DNA of 64,000 bases from CAVSNH01 sp963729275 (GTDB lineage Bacteria > Actinomycetota > Acidimicrobiia > Acidimicrobiales > RAAP-2): assembly GCA_963729275.1 (NCBI GenBank), contig CAVSNH010000013.1:1-64000 (forward strand), in the 5' to 3' direction. Under the pieces are notes generated by a model that was not told the DNA's origin, did not search any database, and was given only the letters and a program-made list of their open reading frames with translations. The position numbers and the translations under genes were made by a program. Position 1 is the first letter of the stretch. The number at the start of each line of letters is the position of its first letter. Positions 8,216 to 15,965 of this stretch are shown here, piece after piece.

Positions 8216-8245
8216 CTGTCCCACCCTCCCGGTGTTGCGGGACAG
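8216..8245 (-). promoter_or_regulatory. Leader hairpin at the DUF952 start codon
   Basis: On the minus strand CTGTCCC (8245-8239) can pair with GGGACAG (8222-8216) across a 16-nt loop that contains GGGAGGG, the likely ribosome-binding site. The ATG begins at 8214. The arrangement could gate translation initiation. It is seen only as a 7-bp repeat, so modest confidence. Confidence 0.35.
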
Positions 8246-8307
8246 GGGCCCGCTACCCATTGGGGTCTCTGCTAGCAGGCTTGAAATCGCTACGTTAGGT
8301 TTTCTCT

Positions 8308-8970
8308 ATGGATAACGCGGCGGTCAGAGAGTTCAAGGGTGTCCACAATATGATTCGGGGTCTCCTCCATCTCTTGGAGGTTGCCGTGTCGGATGCCAAA
8401 CCTAGCGATTCAAAGCAGATGAAGACGCTTGCAGACTTAGGCTCGTTTGCCGTCGCTGGTACGCACTTCCATCACACGACAGAAGACGACTACTACTGGC
8501 CCGCTGTTGAGAAAAACGGTGCCGATCCGGCTCTCCTGGAACCGTTGGTCAAAGAGCACCACATGATCGACCCGCTTCTCGACGAGACTGAGAAAGCATT
8601 CGCCGCCCTGAAAAGTGGGCCGATCAGCGGCGGATCAGTTGAGCCATTGGGGGAACTGGTCGGTCGCTTCAAAGACGACATGCTGAGGCACCTCGATAAC
8701 GAAGAGCCGATCTTCTTTCCGCTGCTCGCCCAATACATGCCAGACGATGAGTCGGAGCGGATTGCCGCCGTGGTGGCCAAGAAGGCACCACGTAAAGGAC
8801 TCTCATGGCTCATGGGTGGGGTTGAGTATGGGATGACCAAAGAGCAGGCCACCGAGTTTCTCGCCACATTTCCGAAGCCCATTCAGTGGCTGAATCCCGT
8901 CCTCCTGCGCAAATACCGAAAGAACTGTGGGATTCTCGGCATCGACCCCACCACCCCATCGCAACGGTAA
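8308..8970 (+). CDS. Hemerythrin HHE-domain protein
   Basis: A 220-aa cytosolic four-helix protein of the hemerythrin/HHE cation-binding family, which carries a di-iron (oxo) site used for O2, NO or redox sensing and storage. The ligand pattern is visible: H near residue 14 (VHNMIRG), HFHHTTEDDYYWP (about 51-63), KEHHMID (about 81) and HLDNEEPIFFP (about 131). The C-terminal part (SWLMGGVEYGMTKEQATEF) forms the helical tail found in longer members. The ATG follows a short divergent spacer with the DUF952 gene. Likely role: oxidative or nitrosative stress, by family analogy. Confidence 0.88.
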   Translation: MDNAAVREFKGVHNMIRGLLHLLEVAVSDAKPSDSKQMKTLADLGSFAVAGTHFHHTTEDDYYWPAVEKNGADPALLEPLVKEHHMIDPLLDETEKAFAALKSGPISGGSVEPLGELVGRFKDDMLRHLDNEEPIFFPLLAQYMPDDESERIAAVVAKKAPRKGLSWLMGGVEYGMTKEQATEFLATFPKPIQWLNPVLLRKYRKNCGILGIDPTTPSQR

Positions 8971-8998
8971 GGCGGAAAAATCCAGTCAGTTCGAAGCT

Positions 8999-9922
8999 TC
9001 AACAAAGCCAGGCCCTGAACGGTGACTCCAAAGCGCCGGAGTGTGACACTCTCCCGTAATCCTGGGTGGCCAATGTGTGGCGTAACTGGTGGGGATGGAC
9101 GTGACCGATCCCTGCCCGCTTGGCCACGGCGGCGACGTAGCGCTGGACGGTGCGTCGGTCGAATGGCTTTCCGTCATCTCGTTCGACCAAGTACCCGGAG
9201 CGGGAGGGCCCACGCAGTGCCCGGTAGTCGACGATGAGATCCACCAACATGGGCAGGAGGGGCACGTAGCGATCGTTGTGCAACTTGCCGACCGGGATCC
9301 TGAGCTGGTGGAGGTCGCCCTGGTGGACCACGGCATCGTCTTCGAGTGAAGCGAGCTCACCGACGCGCATTCCGGTCCGGGCCAACAGCTCGACCATGAG
9401 GCGACGACGACGATTGGGATCGAGAGCCAGCGCGGCCATGAATCTGGCAGCGGTCGGGTCGTCCAAGAACTTGGGCAGGGCTTCGTCGAGAGCGGGAAAG
9501 TCGCTCGAGTAGATGGGGAGGCGGGCCGGGGCGTCGTCGTAGTCCCATTCGATGATCCTCTCGAAGAACGTGCGCAACATGGAGAGTCGGTGGCGGATGG
9601 TGGTGGTCGACAAGGGCTTGCCGCCTCGTCCCAGACGGACGGCCTGCCAAGACTTGAAGTCCTCGATGTGGGTCCGTCCGATGGTGGCCACCGACACGCA
9701 GGTGGGATCGGCCGTGGTGACCCGGTGGGCGAACAACCTGAGAGCCAAGTCCGCGGCAGACACCGTGTTCGGACGAGCCGAGGCTTCGAGTTGGTCCAGG
9801 TAGGAGGCCATTGTGGCGGCCATTCGAGGCGCTCGGGCGGCGATCTCGCTCCACGTCACCTCGGGCGTCCCACCTCCCGGACGGCGAGTCTTCGGATGCA
9901 CTGCTTGGGCCAGGGCGTTCAT
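8999..9922 (-). pseudogene. Tyrosine recombinase, C-terminally truncated
   Basis: A 307-aa phage-integrase-type recombinase. The SAM-like core-binding domain (YLDQLEASARPNTVSAADLAL) is followed by the catalytic domain with the first Arg (LARTGMRVGELASLEDD) and the HxxR box (HPHQLRHTLAT). Immediately afterwards the sequence becomes DYGRVSHSGALESPFRAWLC and stops. The second His/Trp and the nucleophilic Tyr expected about 30-40 residues later are absent. The 3' end was apparently replaced by foreign sequence, and the protein cannot cleave DNA by itself. Its ATG overlaps the stop of the upstream recombinase by 4 bp (ATGA), so the two form one transcriptional unit. Confidence 0.85.
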
Positions 9923-10959
9923 TGGGCCACCCCCACCAACGCCTGGGCCTCGATGGCTTCTGTGGCTCGGCGGTACTCCTCGGCCAGCCAGTGCATGTCG
10001 AGGTGCAGGTAGACCCGCGTCGAGGTGATGGAGCGGTGACCGGCCTGGGCCTGGATGGCTTCGATGACCATCCCCGCCTCGCGCAGGCGGGTGAAGCAGG
10101 TGTGGCGCAGCTCGTGACAGGTGCCGTGGCTGAGACCGGCCCGCTCCCGGGCGGCGCTGATGATCTGGTCCAGACCCGGCACCGAGAGCGGCTGTCCCCG
10201 ATGCACTCCTTTGAGCGAGACGAAGAGCGAGTCCGTCGTCGCCTCGACTGGTCGCTCGAGGTCCATGTAGCGGGCGACCGTGGCGAAGAAGGTCGGTGAG
10301 AGCGGCACCAGCCGTTCGTGTCCGCCCTTGCCTTCGGTGACGAGCACCCTCCACTCGCCCAGTCGCAGATCGGAGAGCCGCAACCCGAGCACCTCGCAGC
10401 GCCGGAGGCCGCCGAGCACCATGGCCTGGGTCATGGCCCGGTCCCGCTCGGTGCGCAGCGCGCCCATGAGCGACTCGACCTCGTCGGCGTCGAGGATCCG
10501 GGGCAGCCGGCGCACGCCACGCACGAGCGGCAGACCGCGTCCAGAGCGTGATCGGTTCTGGCGGGTGGCGATGCCCCGAGGGACCGGGTTGGCGCTGACG
10601 TCGACGTCGTCGCGGGTGATGAGATAGCCATAGAAGGACGACACCGCGGCCAGCCGTCGCTTGATCGTCGCCGCCGAGAGCCCCGAAGAACCATCGGCGA
10701 TGCGCACCACCTTCTCCGCCCCGGGCTTGGGACGACGCTGGGCGGTGACGAAGGCCATGACGTCCTTGGGTCTCACTTGGGTGGGCTCCTTCTTCACCAC
10801 CGAGAAGAAGACACTCAGGTCGTGCGCATAGGCCCGCACGGTGTTGGGGCGAGCCCGCCCGACCACGAACTCCAAGAATTCGTCCACCAGTGGGTGGCCG
10901 ACTCTGTACTCGTACTCACCGTCGGGACGGACGTGGCACTCGAATGACGGACTCCACAC
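9919..10959 (-). CDS. Tyrosine recombinase/integrase (complete)
   Basis: A 346-aa integrase with an N-terminal SAM-like domain (FVVGRARPNTVRAYAHDLSV) and a complete catalytic set: Arg in LGGLRRCEVLGL, Lys in TEGKGGHERLV, HELRHTCFTRLR, GHRS and the Tyr nucleophile in STRVYLHLD. I prefer the GTG at 10959 because AAGGAGG lies seven bases upstream; a TTG at 10989 would place that Shine-Dalgarno inside the coding region. It is the first gene of a two-recombinase operon. Such tandem recombinases are common in actinobacterial mobile elements, where both proteins act together. Here only this one retains its tyrosine. Confidence 0.9.
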   Translation of the reverse strand: MWSPSFECHVRPDGEYEYRVGHPLVDEFLEFVVGRARPNTVRAYAHDLSVFFSVVKKEPTQVRPKDVMAFVTAQRRPKPGAEKVVRIADGSSGLSAATIKRRLAAVSSFYGYLITRDDVDVSANPVPRGIATRQNRSRSGRGLPLVRGVRRLPRILDADEVESLMGALRTERDRAMTQAMVLGGLRRCEVLGLRLSDLRLGEWRVLVTEGKGGHERLVPLSPTFFATVARYMDLERPVEATTDSLFVSLKGVHRGQPLSVPGLDQIISAARERAGLSHGTCHELRHTCFTRLREAGMVIEAIQAQAGHRSITSTRVYLHLDMHWLAEEYRRATEAIEAQALVGVAQ

Positions 10960-10967
10960 CGGCACAC

Positions 10968-10993
10968 CTCCTTGTTGGGTTGCACCCAAGGAG
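10968..10993 (-). promoter_or_regulatory. Hairpin sequestering the recombinase ribosome-binding site
   Basis: In the minus-strand transcript, CTCCTTGGGT followed by a GCA loop pairs with ACCC and AAGGAG (3-nt bulge). The 3' arm AAGGAG is the core of the Shine-Dalgarno for the recombinase GTG at 10959. Folding would hide the ribosome-binding site, a plausible translational brake on recombinase synthesis. Confidence 0.45.
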
Positions 10994-11032
10994 GGTCCCT
11001 CGGATGCCTATCCCAGGAGGTGGATCACCTGT

Positions 11033-11046
11033 ATAACCGGCGTTAT
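11033..11046. promoter_or_regulatory. Perfect palindrome upstream of the recombinase operon
   Basis: ATAAC-CGGC-GTTAT, a perfect inverted repeat 74-87 bp upstream of the recombinase start, within a locally AT-rich patch. It could be an operator or part of a recombination core site. No second copy was noticed in the window. Confidence 0.35.
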
Positions 11047-11131
11047 GAGACAGGCACGGAGTTCGAGCTTCGGCGTAGACACAGACAGTTGGCACTGCAC
11101 TCATCCCATTTGCCGGTTGTAGCGTCATCGG

Positions 11132-11851
11132 ATGGAGAACGGCCTCTGGGAGAAGGGCGCGGACTGGTGGCAGCGAAACTTCACATACGGAGCTGACCCC
11201 GAGTACGAGGAGCAGATCCTTCCGTTGGTTGAGCGTTATGCCCGCGGTGCCCAAAGGGTATTGGACATCGGTTGCGGGGAAGGGCAGGTCAGCCGACGCC
11301 TGGCGAGTCAGGGAGCGGAGGTGGTTGGCCTCGATGTCACTGAATCGCAGACTCGCAGGGCATACGATCGAGGAGGCCTTTCCGGGTACCTACAAGCCTG
11401 TGCCCATCAGCTTCCCTGTTGTGATGCCGGGTTCGACACCGTCGTCCTGTGTTTGGCGATCGAACACGTCGAGCCTTTCGAGGCTGCCATTGAGGAAGTT
11501 GCCCGAGTGCTGAGGCCGGGGGGCCGGTTCCTGTTACTGCTGGTCCATCCGCTGCTGCAATCACCAGGAAGCGGTTGGGTGGAGGTTGTCGACTCTGATG
11601 AGCACTTCTGGCGAGTCGGCTCCTACCTCGATGACGACATCGCCACCGATGAAGTCGGGCCAGGGATCGATCTAACGTTTATTCATCGTCCTCTCAGCCG
11701 GTACGTCCACGAAATGGGGAGGTACGGATTGCTGATCGATGACATGGTGGAGCCAGCACCACCTCCCTCGATCATTCAGAAGACTGGCGGGTATGCGGAC
11801 GCGGGATCTATCCCGCGCTTACTGCTTGTGTGCGCCCGTAGGTCTTGGTGA
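11132..11851 (+). CDS. SAM-dependent methyltransferase, class I
   Basis: A 239-aa soluble methyltransferase with a Methyltransf_11-type Rossmann fold. Motif I is VLDIGCGEGQVSRRLA (about residues 44-59); the acidic residue after beta2 is in VVGLDVT; motif II-like DTVVLCLAIEHVE and motif III LRPGGRFLLLLVHP follow. The C-terminal lid (FIHRPLSRYVHEMGRYGLLIDD) resembles the substrate-binding cap of small-molecule O/C-methyltransferases. The substrate is unknown. It is divergent from the recombinase operon and likely an accessory cargo gene. Confidence 0.85.
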   Translation: MENGLWEKGADWWQRNFTYGADPEYEEQILPLVERYARGAQRVLDIGCGEGQVSRRLASQGAEVVGLDVTESQTRRAYDRGGLSGYLQACAHQLPCCDAGFDTVVLCLAIEHVEPFEAAIEEVARVLRPGGRFLLLLVHPLLQSPGSGWVEVVDSDEHFWRVGSYLDDDIATDEVGPGIDLTFIHRPLSRYVHEMGRYGLLIDDMVEPAPPPSIIQKTGGYADAGSIPRLLLVCARRSW

Positions 11852-11886
11852 ATCGACACAGGGCCGCCATTGTCATCGATCCTAGA

Positions 11887-11911
11887 GTCGCTCGGAGCGA
11901 CGGGCATGCCC
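11887..11911. terminator. Adjacent palindromes downstream of the methyltransferase
   Basis: GTCGCTCGGAGCGAC (11887-11901) is immediately followed by the perfect palindrome GGGCATGCCC (11902-11911), 35 bp after the methyltransferase stop. They could serve as a terminator, but there is no T-tract, so confidence is low. The rest of 11912-12342 shows no gene that I can support. Confidence 0.3.
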
Positions 11912-12342
11912 GCTGATCCGGCAGCGGTCGGGGACACGCCCAAGTGCCGCATCGCAAGGTGCCCGGTGATGGGACCTTCGAAAGTGCGCTAGACCTATTG
12001 GTGTCGTCGGGTCAGCAAAAGGTGTTGGGGGGATTCCGACTAACTGGCCCGACGGTGGGCAGGGGCGATCGACAGGGGTTCCATCCTCAACAGGCGTTCC
12101 CCGATTTCGACTAGCACCGACGCCTTGATCTGGGCATGAGCGGGCCGGTCAAGCCGAGCTTGCTGAGCACGATTTTCGCCGGAATCGGCCACAGGGTTAA
12201 TCGCAGGCCCGTTGCCTGTCGCCCCGTGGTGAGTCATCCACACGGCTGCAAGTGCCGGTCGGTGCCACTCAATAACCGCCCCTAGCCGGCGTTGGGAAAC
12301 ACCTTGGCGGCCCGGAGGTTCCCCGGGGACCAGAATGAGAAC

Positions 12343-12675
12343 ATGCGGCGGACCCTCGTAGGCCTGGTGCTTGTCCTGCCGGTGCTGGGGGCCGGGTGCT
12401 CATCCCAGCCGAGCGCCGTCTCAGTCGCTCAGCAACAGGTTCGTACCTGGGCGGCGAAGGTCAATGCCGATGCAAAGGCTGAGCAGGCACTCTGCCCCCC
12501 GCCGATGCCCGGTACGGCTGGTGGATGCACTCCGACCGGCGGAACCGTGTTCGACAAGACCTGTTCGGACGAGCGGCACATGATGCAGGCCGAGGCGGCC
12601 CTGGAACGAGCCGAGGGGCACACCGCCACCTCCCATATTCCGTCGTGTCATGCGCTGGAGCACATTCAGCCCTAG
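12343..12675 (+). CDS. Small secreted lipoprotein
   Basis: A 110-aa protein from the ATG at 12343. A positively charged start (MRR) and a hydrophobic stretch end in the lipobox LGAGC, so it should be lipid-anchored outside the membrane. The mature part is a helical segment (AQQQVRTWAAKVNADAKAEQA) followed by a cysteine-containing region (four more Cys). The frame continues 17 codons upstream to 12292, but the signal peptide fixes the start at 12343. No known domain. The stop codon abuts a perfect DnaA box. Confidence 0.65.
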   Translation: MRRTLVGLVLVLPVLGAGCSSQPSAVSVAQQQVRTWAAKVNADAKAEQALCPPPMPGTAGGCTPTGGTVFDKTCSDERHMMQAEAALERAEGHTATSHIPSCHALEHIQP

Positions 12676-13039
12676 TTATCCACAGGCTTCAAGTAGGTGG
12701 GACGAGTGATTCAATGGCCTAAATGGACCCCGAACGCTGGGACCGACACGACTCAGGCCCGGAGCTGGGGGCACCTTGGCGGGAACCGGCCCCGGCTCGA
12801 CGGGCCTGCCCGCTCCACTATGAGCCTGTGGATAACTTCCGTCAAGCAGCGGCTAGGTCAAGGCCCGGAGCGTCCCGCCGAGGTACACGCTCCGATGCCC
12901 TGCGACTTAGGGTAACGACAGACGGTGGCCCGGTAAATCGTTCATTTAGGGGATCTTGCGGCTCGCCCTGGCGGCCGGGGCAGGAATTGAACAAGGCCCG
13001 GAGCTACCGGATCGGCGGGAATCGGTAGCTCAGCGGGCC
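12674..13039. repeat. Noncoding block with DnaA boxes, direct repeats and a hairpin
   Basis: This gene-free stretch contains an inverted pair of perfect DnaA boxes embedded in a 15-bp repeat, AGTTATCCACAGGCT (12674-12688) and its complement (12823-12837). Three direct copies of GGCCCGGAGC lie at 12756, 12862 and 12995. A long hairpin pairs GGCCCG+GAGCTACCG (12995-13009) with CGGTAGCTC+CGGGCC (13023-13039), 15 bp with a two-base bulge and a 13-nt loop. The combination resembles a replication origin or DnaA-titrating/regulatory site, but no initiator gene is nearby. The remainder to 13143 shows nothing. Confidence 0.5.
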
Positions 13040-13143
13040 TGCTGCGACTGATTGTATTTGCGACGGTGTAATTATCTCTGCAACAGAGCCCGTGGAAAGC
13101 CTCGGCAAGGCTGGGTGCGTCTGGTAAGTCGTGCCATCAAAGT

Positions 13144-13170
13144 GCTGTGTCCTCAACCGGTCAACGCAAC
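13144..13170 (+). repeat. IS30 left terminal inverted repeat
   Basis: 27 bp starting GCTGTGTCCTCAACCGG. It matches the complement of 14364-14390 with one mismatch (C versus G at the 15th base). Confidence 0.85.
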
Positions 13171-13218
13171 ACCAGCCTGATTGGCGAACATTGAGTTCGT
13201 CCATCAGGAGGTGTCGAA

Positions 13219-14381
13219 ATGTGGAAGCGGTTCTCCGAGGAAGACCAGCAGACCATCTGGGACATGCGGGAAGCCGGCGTACCCGTAAAACGGATCGCCA
13301 AGCACCTCGAGCGGCAGAACTGCTCCGTCAGGAAGTTCATTGCCGACCACGGTGGCAAGAGGCCGACGGCCCGACAGCGTTCGGAGCTCCGTCTCTCGCT
13401 TGAGGAGCGGGAGGAGATCTCGCGGGGACTGGCTGCGGGCTTGTCGATCCGGGCCATTGCCGGGGGATTGGACCGCTCGCCTTCCACGGTGTGTCGGGAG
13501 GTAAACGCCAACGGGGGTCGGAGGAAATACCGGGCTCTCCAGGCCGATCGGGGTGCCGAGCGGCGGGCGCTGCGACCGAAGCGGGCCAAGCTCTCTCGGT
13601 GCCGTCGACTGCGCACGACCGTGGAACGGAAGCTCGAGGCCCTGGTGGTCACCCCAGCAGATCTCGGCGTGGTTGGCTGAGACCTATCCCGATGACCCGA
13701 AGATGCAGGTGTCCCACGAGACCATCTACCAGTCGCTCTTCGTCCAAAGCCGAGGAGCACTGAGAAAGGGCTGCATTCGTGCCTGCGGACGGGTCGGGCC
13801 ATGCGCCGGGCCAAGGCCTACACGAAAGGTGGCATCGGCCAAGGACAGCTCACCAACATGGTGATGATTTCGGAACGTCCGGCTGAGGTGGCCGATCGGG
13901 CGGTGCCGGGCCACTGGGAAGGCGACCTCATCTTCGGGCGGAAGATGACCTCTATTGGCACCCTGGTCGAGCGTCACAGTCGCTACGTCATCCTCTTGAA
14001 GCTACCCAACGGTCACGGGGCCGCTGCCGTGCGCAAGGCCATGACCAAACGCATCCTCACTCTGCCCGCTCAGCTCCGTCGGTCCATCACCTGGGACCAG
14101 GCAAGGAGATGGAGATGGAGATGGCCGAGCACGTCCAGTTCACCGTCGACACCGGCGTGCAGATCTACTTCTGCGATCCGAAGAGCCCGTGGCAGCGGGG
14201 AAGCAACGAGAACACCAACGGGCTCCTCCGTCAGTACTTGCCGAAGTCGTCCGACCTTTCCCAGTGCAGCCAGCGAGAACTGGACGCCATCGCAAGGTCC
14301 CTGAACACACGTCCTCGACAGATGCTCGGTTGGATGACACCATCAAAGGCGTTCGCCGAGGCCGTTGCGTTGACCGCTTGA
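13219..14381 (+). pseudogene. IS30-family transposase, frameshifted
   Basis: The start is ATG at 13219 behind AGGAGG. The first frame carries the helix-turn-helix regions (MREAGVPVKRIAKHLER; GLSIRAIAGGLDRSPSTVCR, the IS30 signature). Near 13650 the reading moves to a second frame (QISAWLAETYPDD, HETIYQSLF). Near 13770-13800 it moves to a third (MRRAKAYTKGGIGQGQL, GHWEGDLIFG with the first catalytic Asp, GTLVERHSRYVILLKL). Near 14103 it shifts again to the C-terminal part (SPWQRGSNENTNGLLRQYLPK with the catalytic Glu, LNTRPRQMLGW). About ten codons before the last shift may also be missing. At least three disruptions make it inactive. Confidence 0.9.
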
Positions 14382-14390
14382 GGACACAGC
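14364..14390 (-). repeat. IS30 right terminal inverted repeat
   Basis: 27 bp starting GTTGCGTTGACCGCTTGAGG. It is the complement of 13144-13170 with one mismatch, and it covers the last codons of the transposase. Confidence 0.85.
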
Positions 14391-14474
14391 CGGTTGAGGA
14401 AAGGCAACGATCGCGAGCGCGAGCCTCAGTGGATGAGCCCACCCCGCTCAGATCCGAAGACTGCTAAACGCCGG

Positions 14475-14669
14475 TCAAGGTCTATGAGCTGTCACCTCGT
14501 GAATCTGCAGTGCCAGCTCGGGATCGACCTCGACGACCTGCCACCGGTGGCAGCGAGCGCAGTAGACCGACTGCTGGCTGCCGTGCTGTGCAGTCGTGCC
14601 GTGCGCCGGCTCGATGAGCCCGGCGGCCTCGCCAGATACGGACGGATGGCGTCGGCGAACCTCTGCCAT
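14475..14669 (-). CDS. Possible small CxxC protein (64 aa)
   Basis: A short frame from the ATG at 14669. Its C-terminal half, VYCARCHRWQVVEVDPELAL, has a CxxC pair followed by an aromatic residue as in zinc-ribbon or rubredoxin-like small proteins. The N-terminal half is low-complexity, and no good ribosome-binding site is evident. It may be real or chance. It is the only coding candidate in the 14391-15063 gap. Confidence 0.35.
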   Translation of the reverse strand: MAEVRRRHPSVSGEAAGLIEPAHGTTAQHGSQQSVYCARCHRWQVVEVDPELALQIHEVTAHRP

Positions 14670-14729
14670 GTGCGTAAATGGTAGAGACGCACGGATCGTA
14701 TTGGAAGCATTTCCGCACGCAACAAGGCC

Positions 14730-14763
14730 CCCGCCGAAACGGGAGCCAAAATCGTTTGGCGGG
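14730..14763. repeat. Hairpin in the gap after IS30
   Basis: CCCGCC-g-AAACG (14730-14741) pairs with CGTTT-GGCGGG (14753-14763), giving 11 bp with a one-base bulge and an 11-nt loop. It stands 60 bp upstream of the small CxxC frame on the minus strand. It could be a leader structure, a terminator without a T-run, or a fold-back recombination site; the role is unknown. Confidence 0.4.
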
Positions 14764-15063
14764 CGCACGTCAGTTTACGACTCCGGCTCGTCGTGGGCGA
14801 GCAACTGGCTGGCAGCCGCATACCGCAGAGGTGGTAGAGGCCATGAAGGACGGGATTAGGGGGCTTGACCCGCTTCCTTGTTCATAGGAGCGAAACACTG
14901 GAGTAACCGTCCGCATCCGCATTGCCCCACCTACCCGGCAGCGATCTGCGACAGGCGTTGGCCAGACAGGTTGCGTGCCCGGGACGCACTGGAAGGGATG
15001 AGTGCTACGCGCAATGATGACGTCGCTGGCGGACACCGAGTTGTCGCCAGTAGGGGGATTGGG

Positions 15064-15684
15064 GTGACGCTAAAGGTTGTAGGTGCCGGAGTCGGCCGTA
15101 CGGGTACTCATTCATTGAAGATCGCCCTGGAACAGTTGTTGGGCGGACCTTGTCATCACATGATCGAGATCCTCGGCGATCCGGCCCAAGCTCCAGGATG
15201 GATCGACGCCATCGAAGGGCGACCCGTTGACTGGGCGACAATGCCTGCCGGCTACGTCTCGCTCGTCGACTGGCCTGGTTGTTCCTTTTGGCCCGAGCTG
15301 TCAGCTGCCAACCCGGAGGCACTCGTATTGCTTTCTGTACGGGACCCGGAATCTTGGTACCGGAGTGCTTCCAACACGATCTTCCAATCATTTGACAAGG
15401 TTCCGCCTGAGTTGGTGCCGTGGATGGCAGCTGTCGTTCAGCTGGTCCACGATCGTTTCAGCGATCAGTTCGGTAACCCCACCACCATGATGGACGCCTA
15501 CGAGCGGCATAACGAAGCGGTTCGGAAAGGTGTCCCGGCCGGTCGTCTGCTGGAATGGTCCCCGGCGGACGGGTGGGATCCCATCTGCGACCGGCTCCAC
15601 CTTGACGTGCCGAGTGAGCCATTCCCAGTCACGAATACGACCGACGAATTTCGCGCAATGGTTGGGATGCCGGCGATCTCCTGA
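15064..15684 (+). CDS. Sulfotransferase family protein
   Basis: A 206-aa PAPS-type sulfotransferase-fold protein. The 5'-phosphosulfate P-loop is GAGVGRTGTHSLKIALEQLL at the very start, a typical opening for the bacterial Sulfotransfer family. A PLVLLSVRDP-like strand (EALVLLSVRDPESWYRS) supplies the 3'-phosphate-binding Arg/Ser. The C-terminal part (LLEWSPADGWDPICDRLHLDVPSEPFP) is also family-typical. I chose the GTG at 15064, which gives the normal family N-terminus and follows a G-rich site. The frame extends to ATG 14998 and beyond, but without family similarity. Substrate unknown. Confidence 0.82.
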   Translation: MTLKVVGAGVGRTGTHSLKIALEQLLGGPCHHMIEILGDPAQAPGWIDAIEGRPVDWATMPAGYVSLVDWPGCSFWPELSAANPEALVLLSVRDPESWYRSASNTIFQSFDKVPPELVPWMAAVVQLVHDRFSDQFGNPTTMMDAYERHNEAVRKGVPAGRLLEWSPADGWDPICDRLHLDVPSEPFPVTNTTDEFRAMVGMPAIS

Positions 15685-15965
15685 CTCGTTCAGGGGAAGC
15701 GTCTCGGATGACCGCCTCTGGGACCGCGTTTGGGGTCACTGGTCGGCGGCAGTTCGCGAGCGGCAGGCACTCGTCGGTCGATAACTGCCGAGCCAGTGAA
15801 CGATCGGGCGCAGGAGCCAGTAGCGCCGGGGTCCGAGCCAGACCGCACGTCCGAGCCCGACAGCACTCAAACCGGGGTCAAACTATTGCCACTGCTGGTA
15901 CCGATACCGACACCTTCCAGGGTGACGGACCCAGATCGAGGAGGTCCCATCAAAGGCATGCATCC

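Larger units (their letters stand above)
13144..14390 (+). mobile_element. IS30-family element (decayed)
   Basis: A 1,247-bp element bounded by 27-bp terminal inverted repeats (13144-13170 and 14364-14390) that match at 26 of 27 positions, and filled by one degraded IS30-type transposase. The size is typical of the family. No clear target-site duplication was seen beside the repeats. The right repeat overlaps the last codons of the transposase, as is usual for these compact elements. Confidence 0.85.

Noticed and set aside
12040..12243. 67-aa minus-strand frame
   Set aside because: No similarity, no ribosome-binding site; probably chance.
12723..13028. 101-aa plus-strand frame across the DnaA-box block
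   Set aside because: Low-complexity Arg/Pro/Gly composition; the DNA-level repeats explain the region better.
12970..13040. tRNA-like look (GGTAGCTCAGCGGG and a TTCAATT loop on the other strand)
   Set aside because: No acceptor or T stem pairs; the segment is better described as a hairpin with direct repeats.
14730..14763. Integron attC site
   Set aside because: The GTTRRRY/RYYYAAC core motifs do not match and no integron integrase is present.
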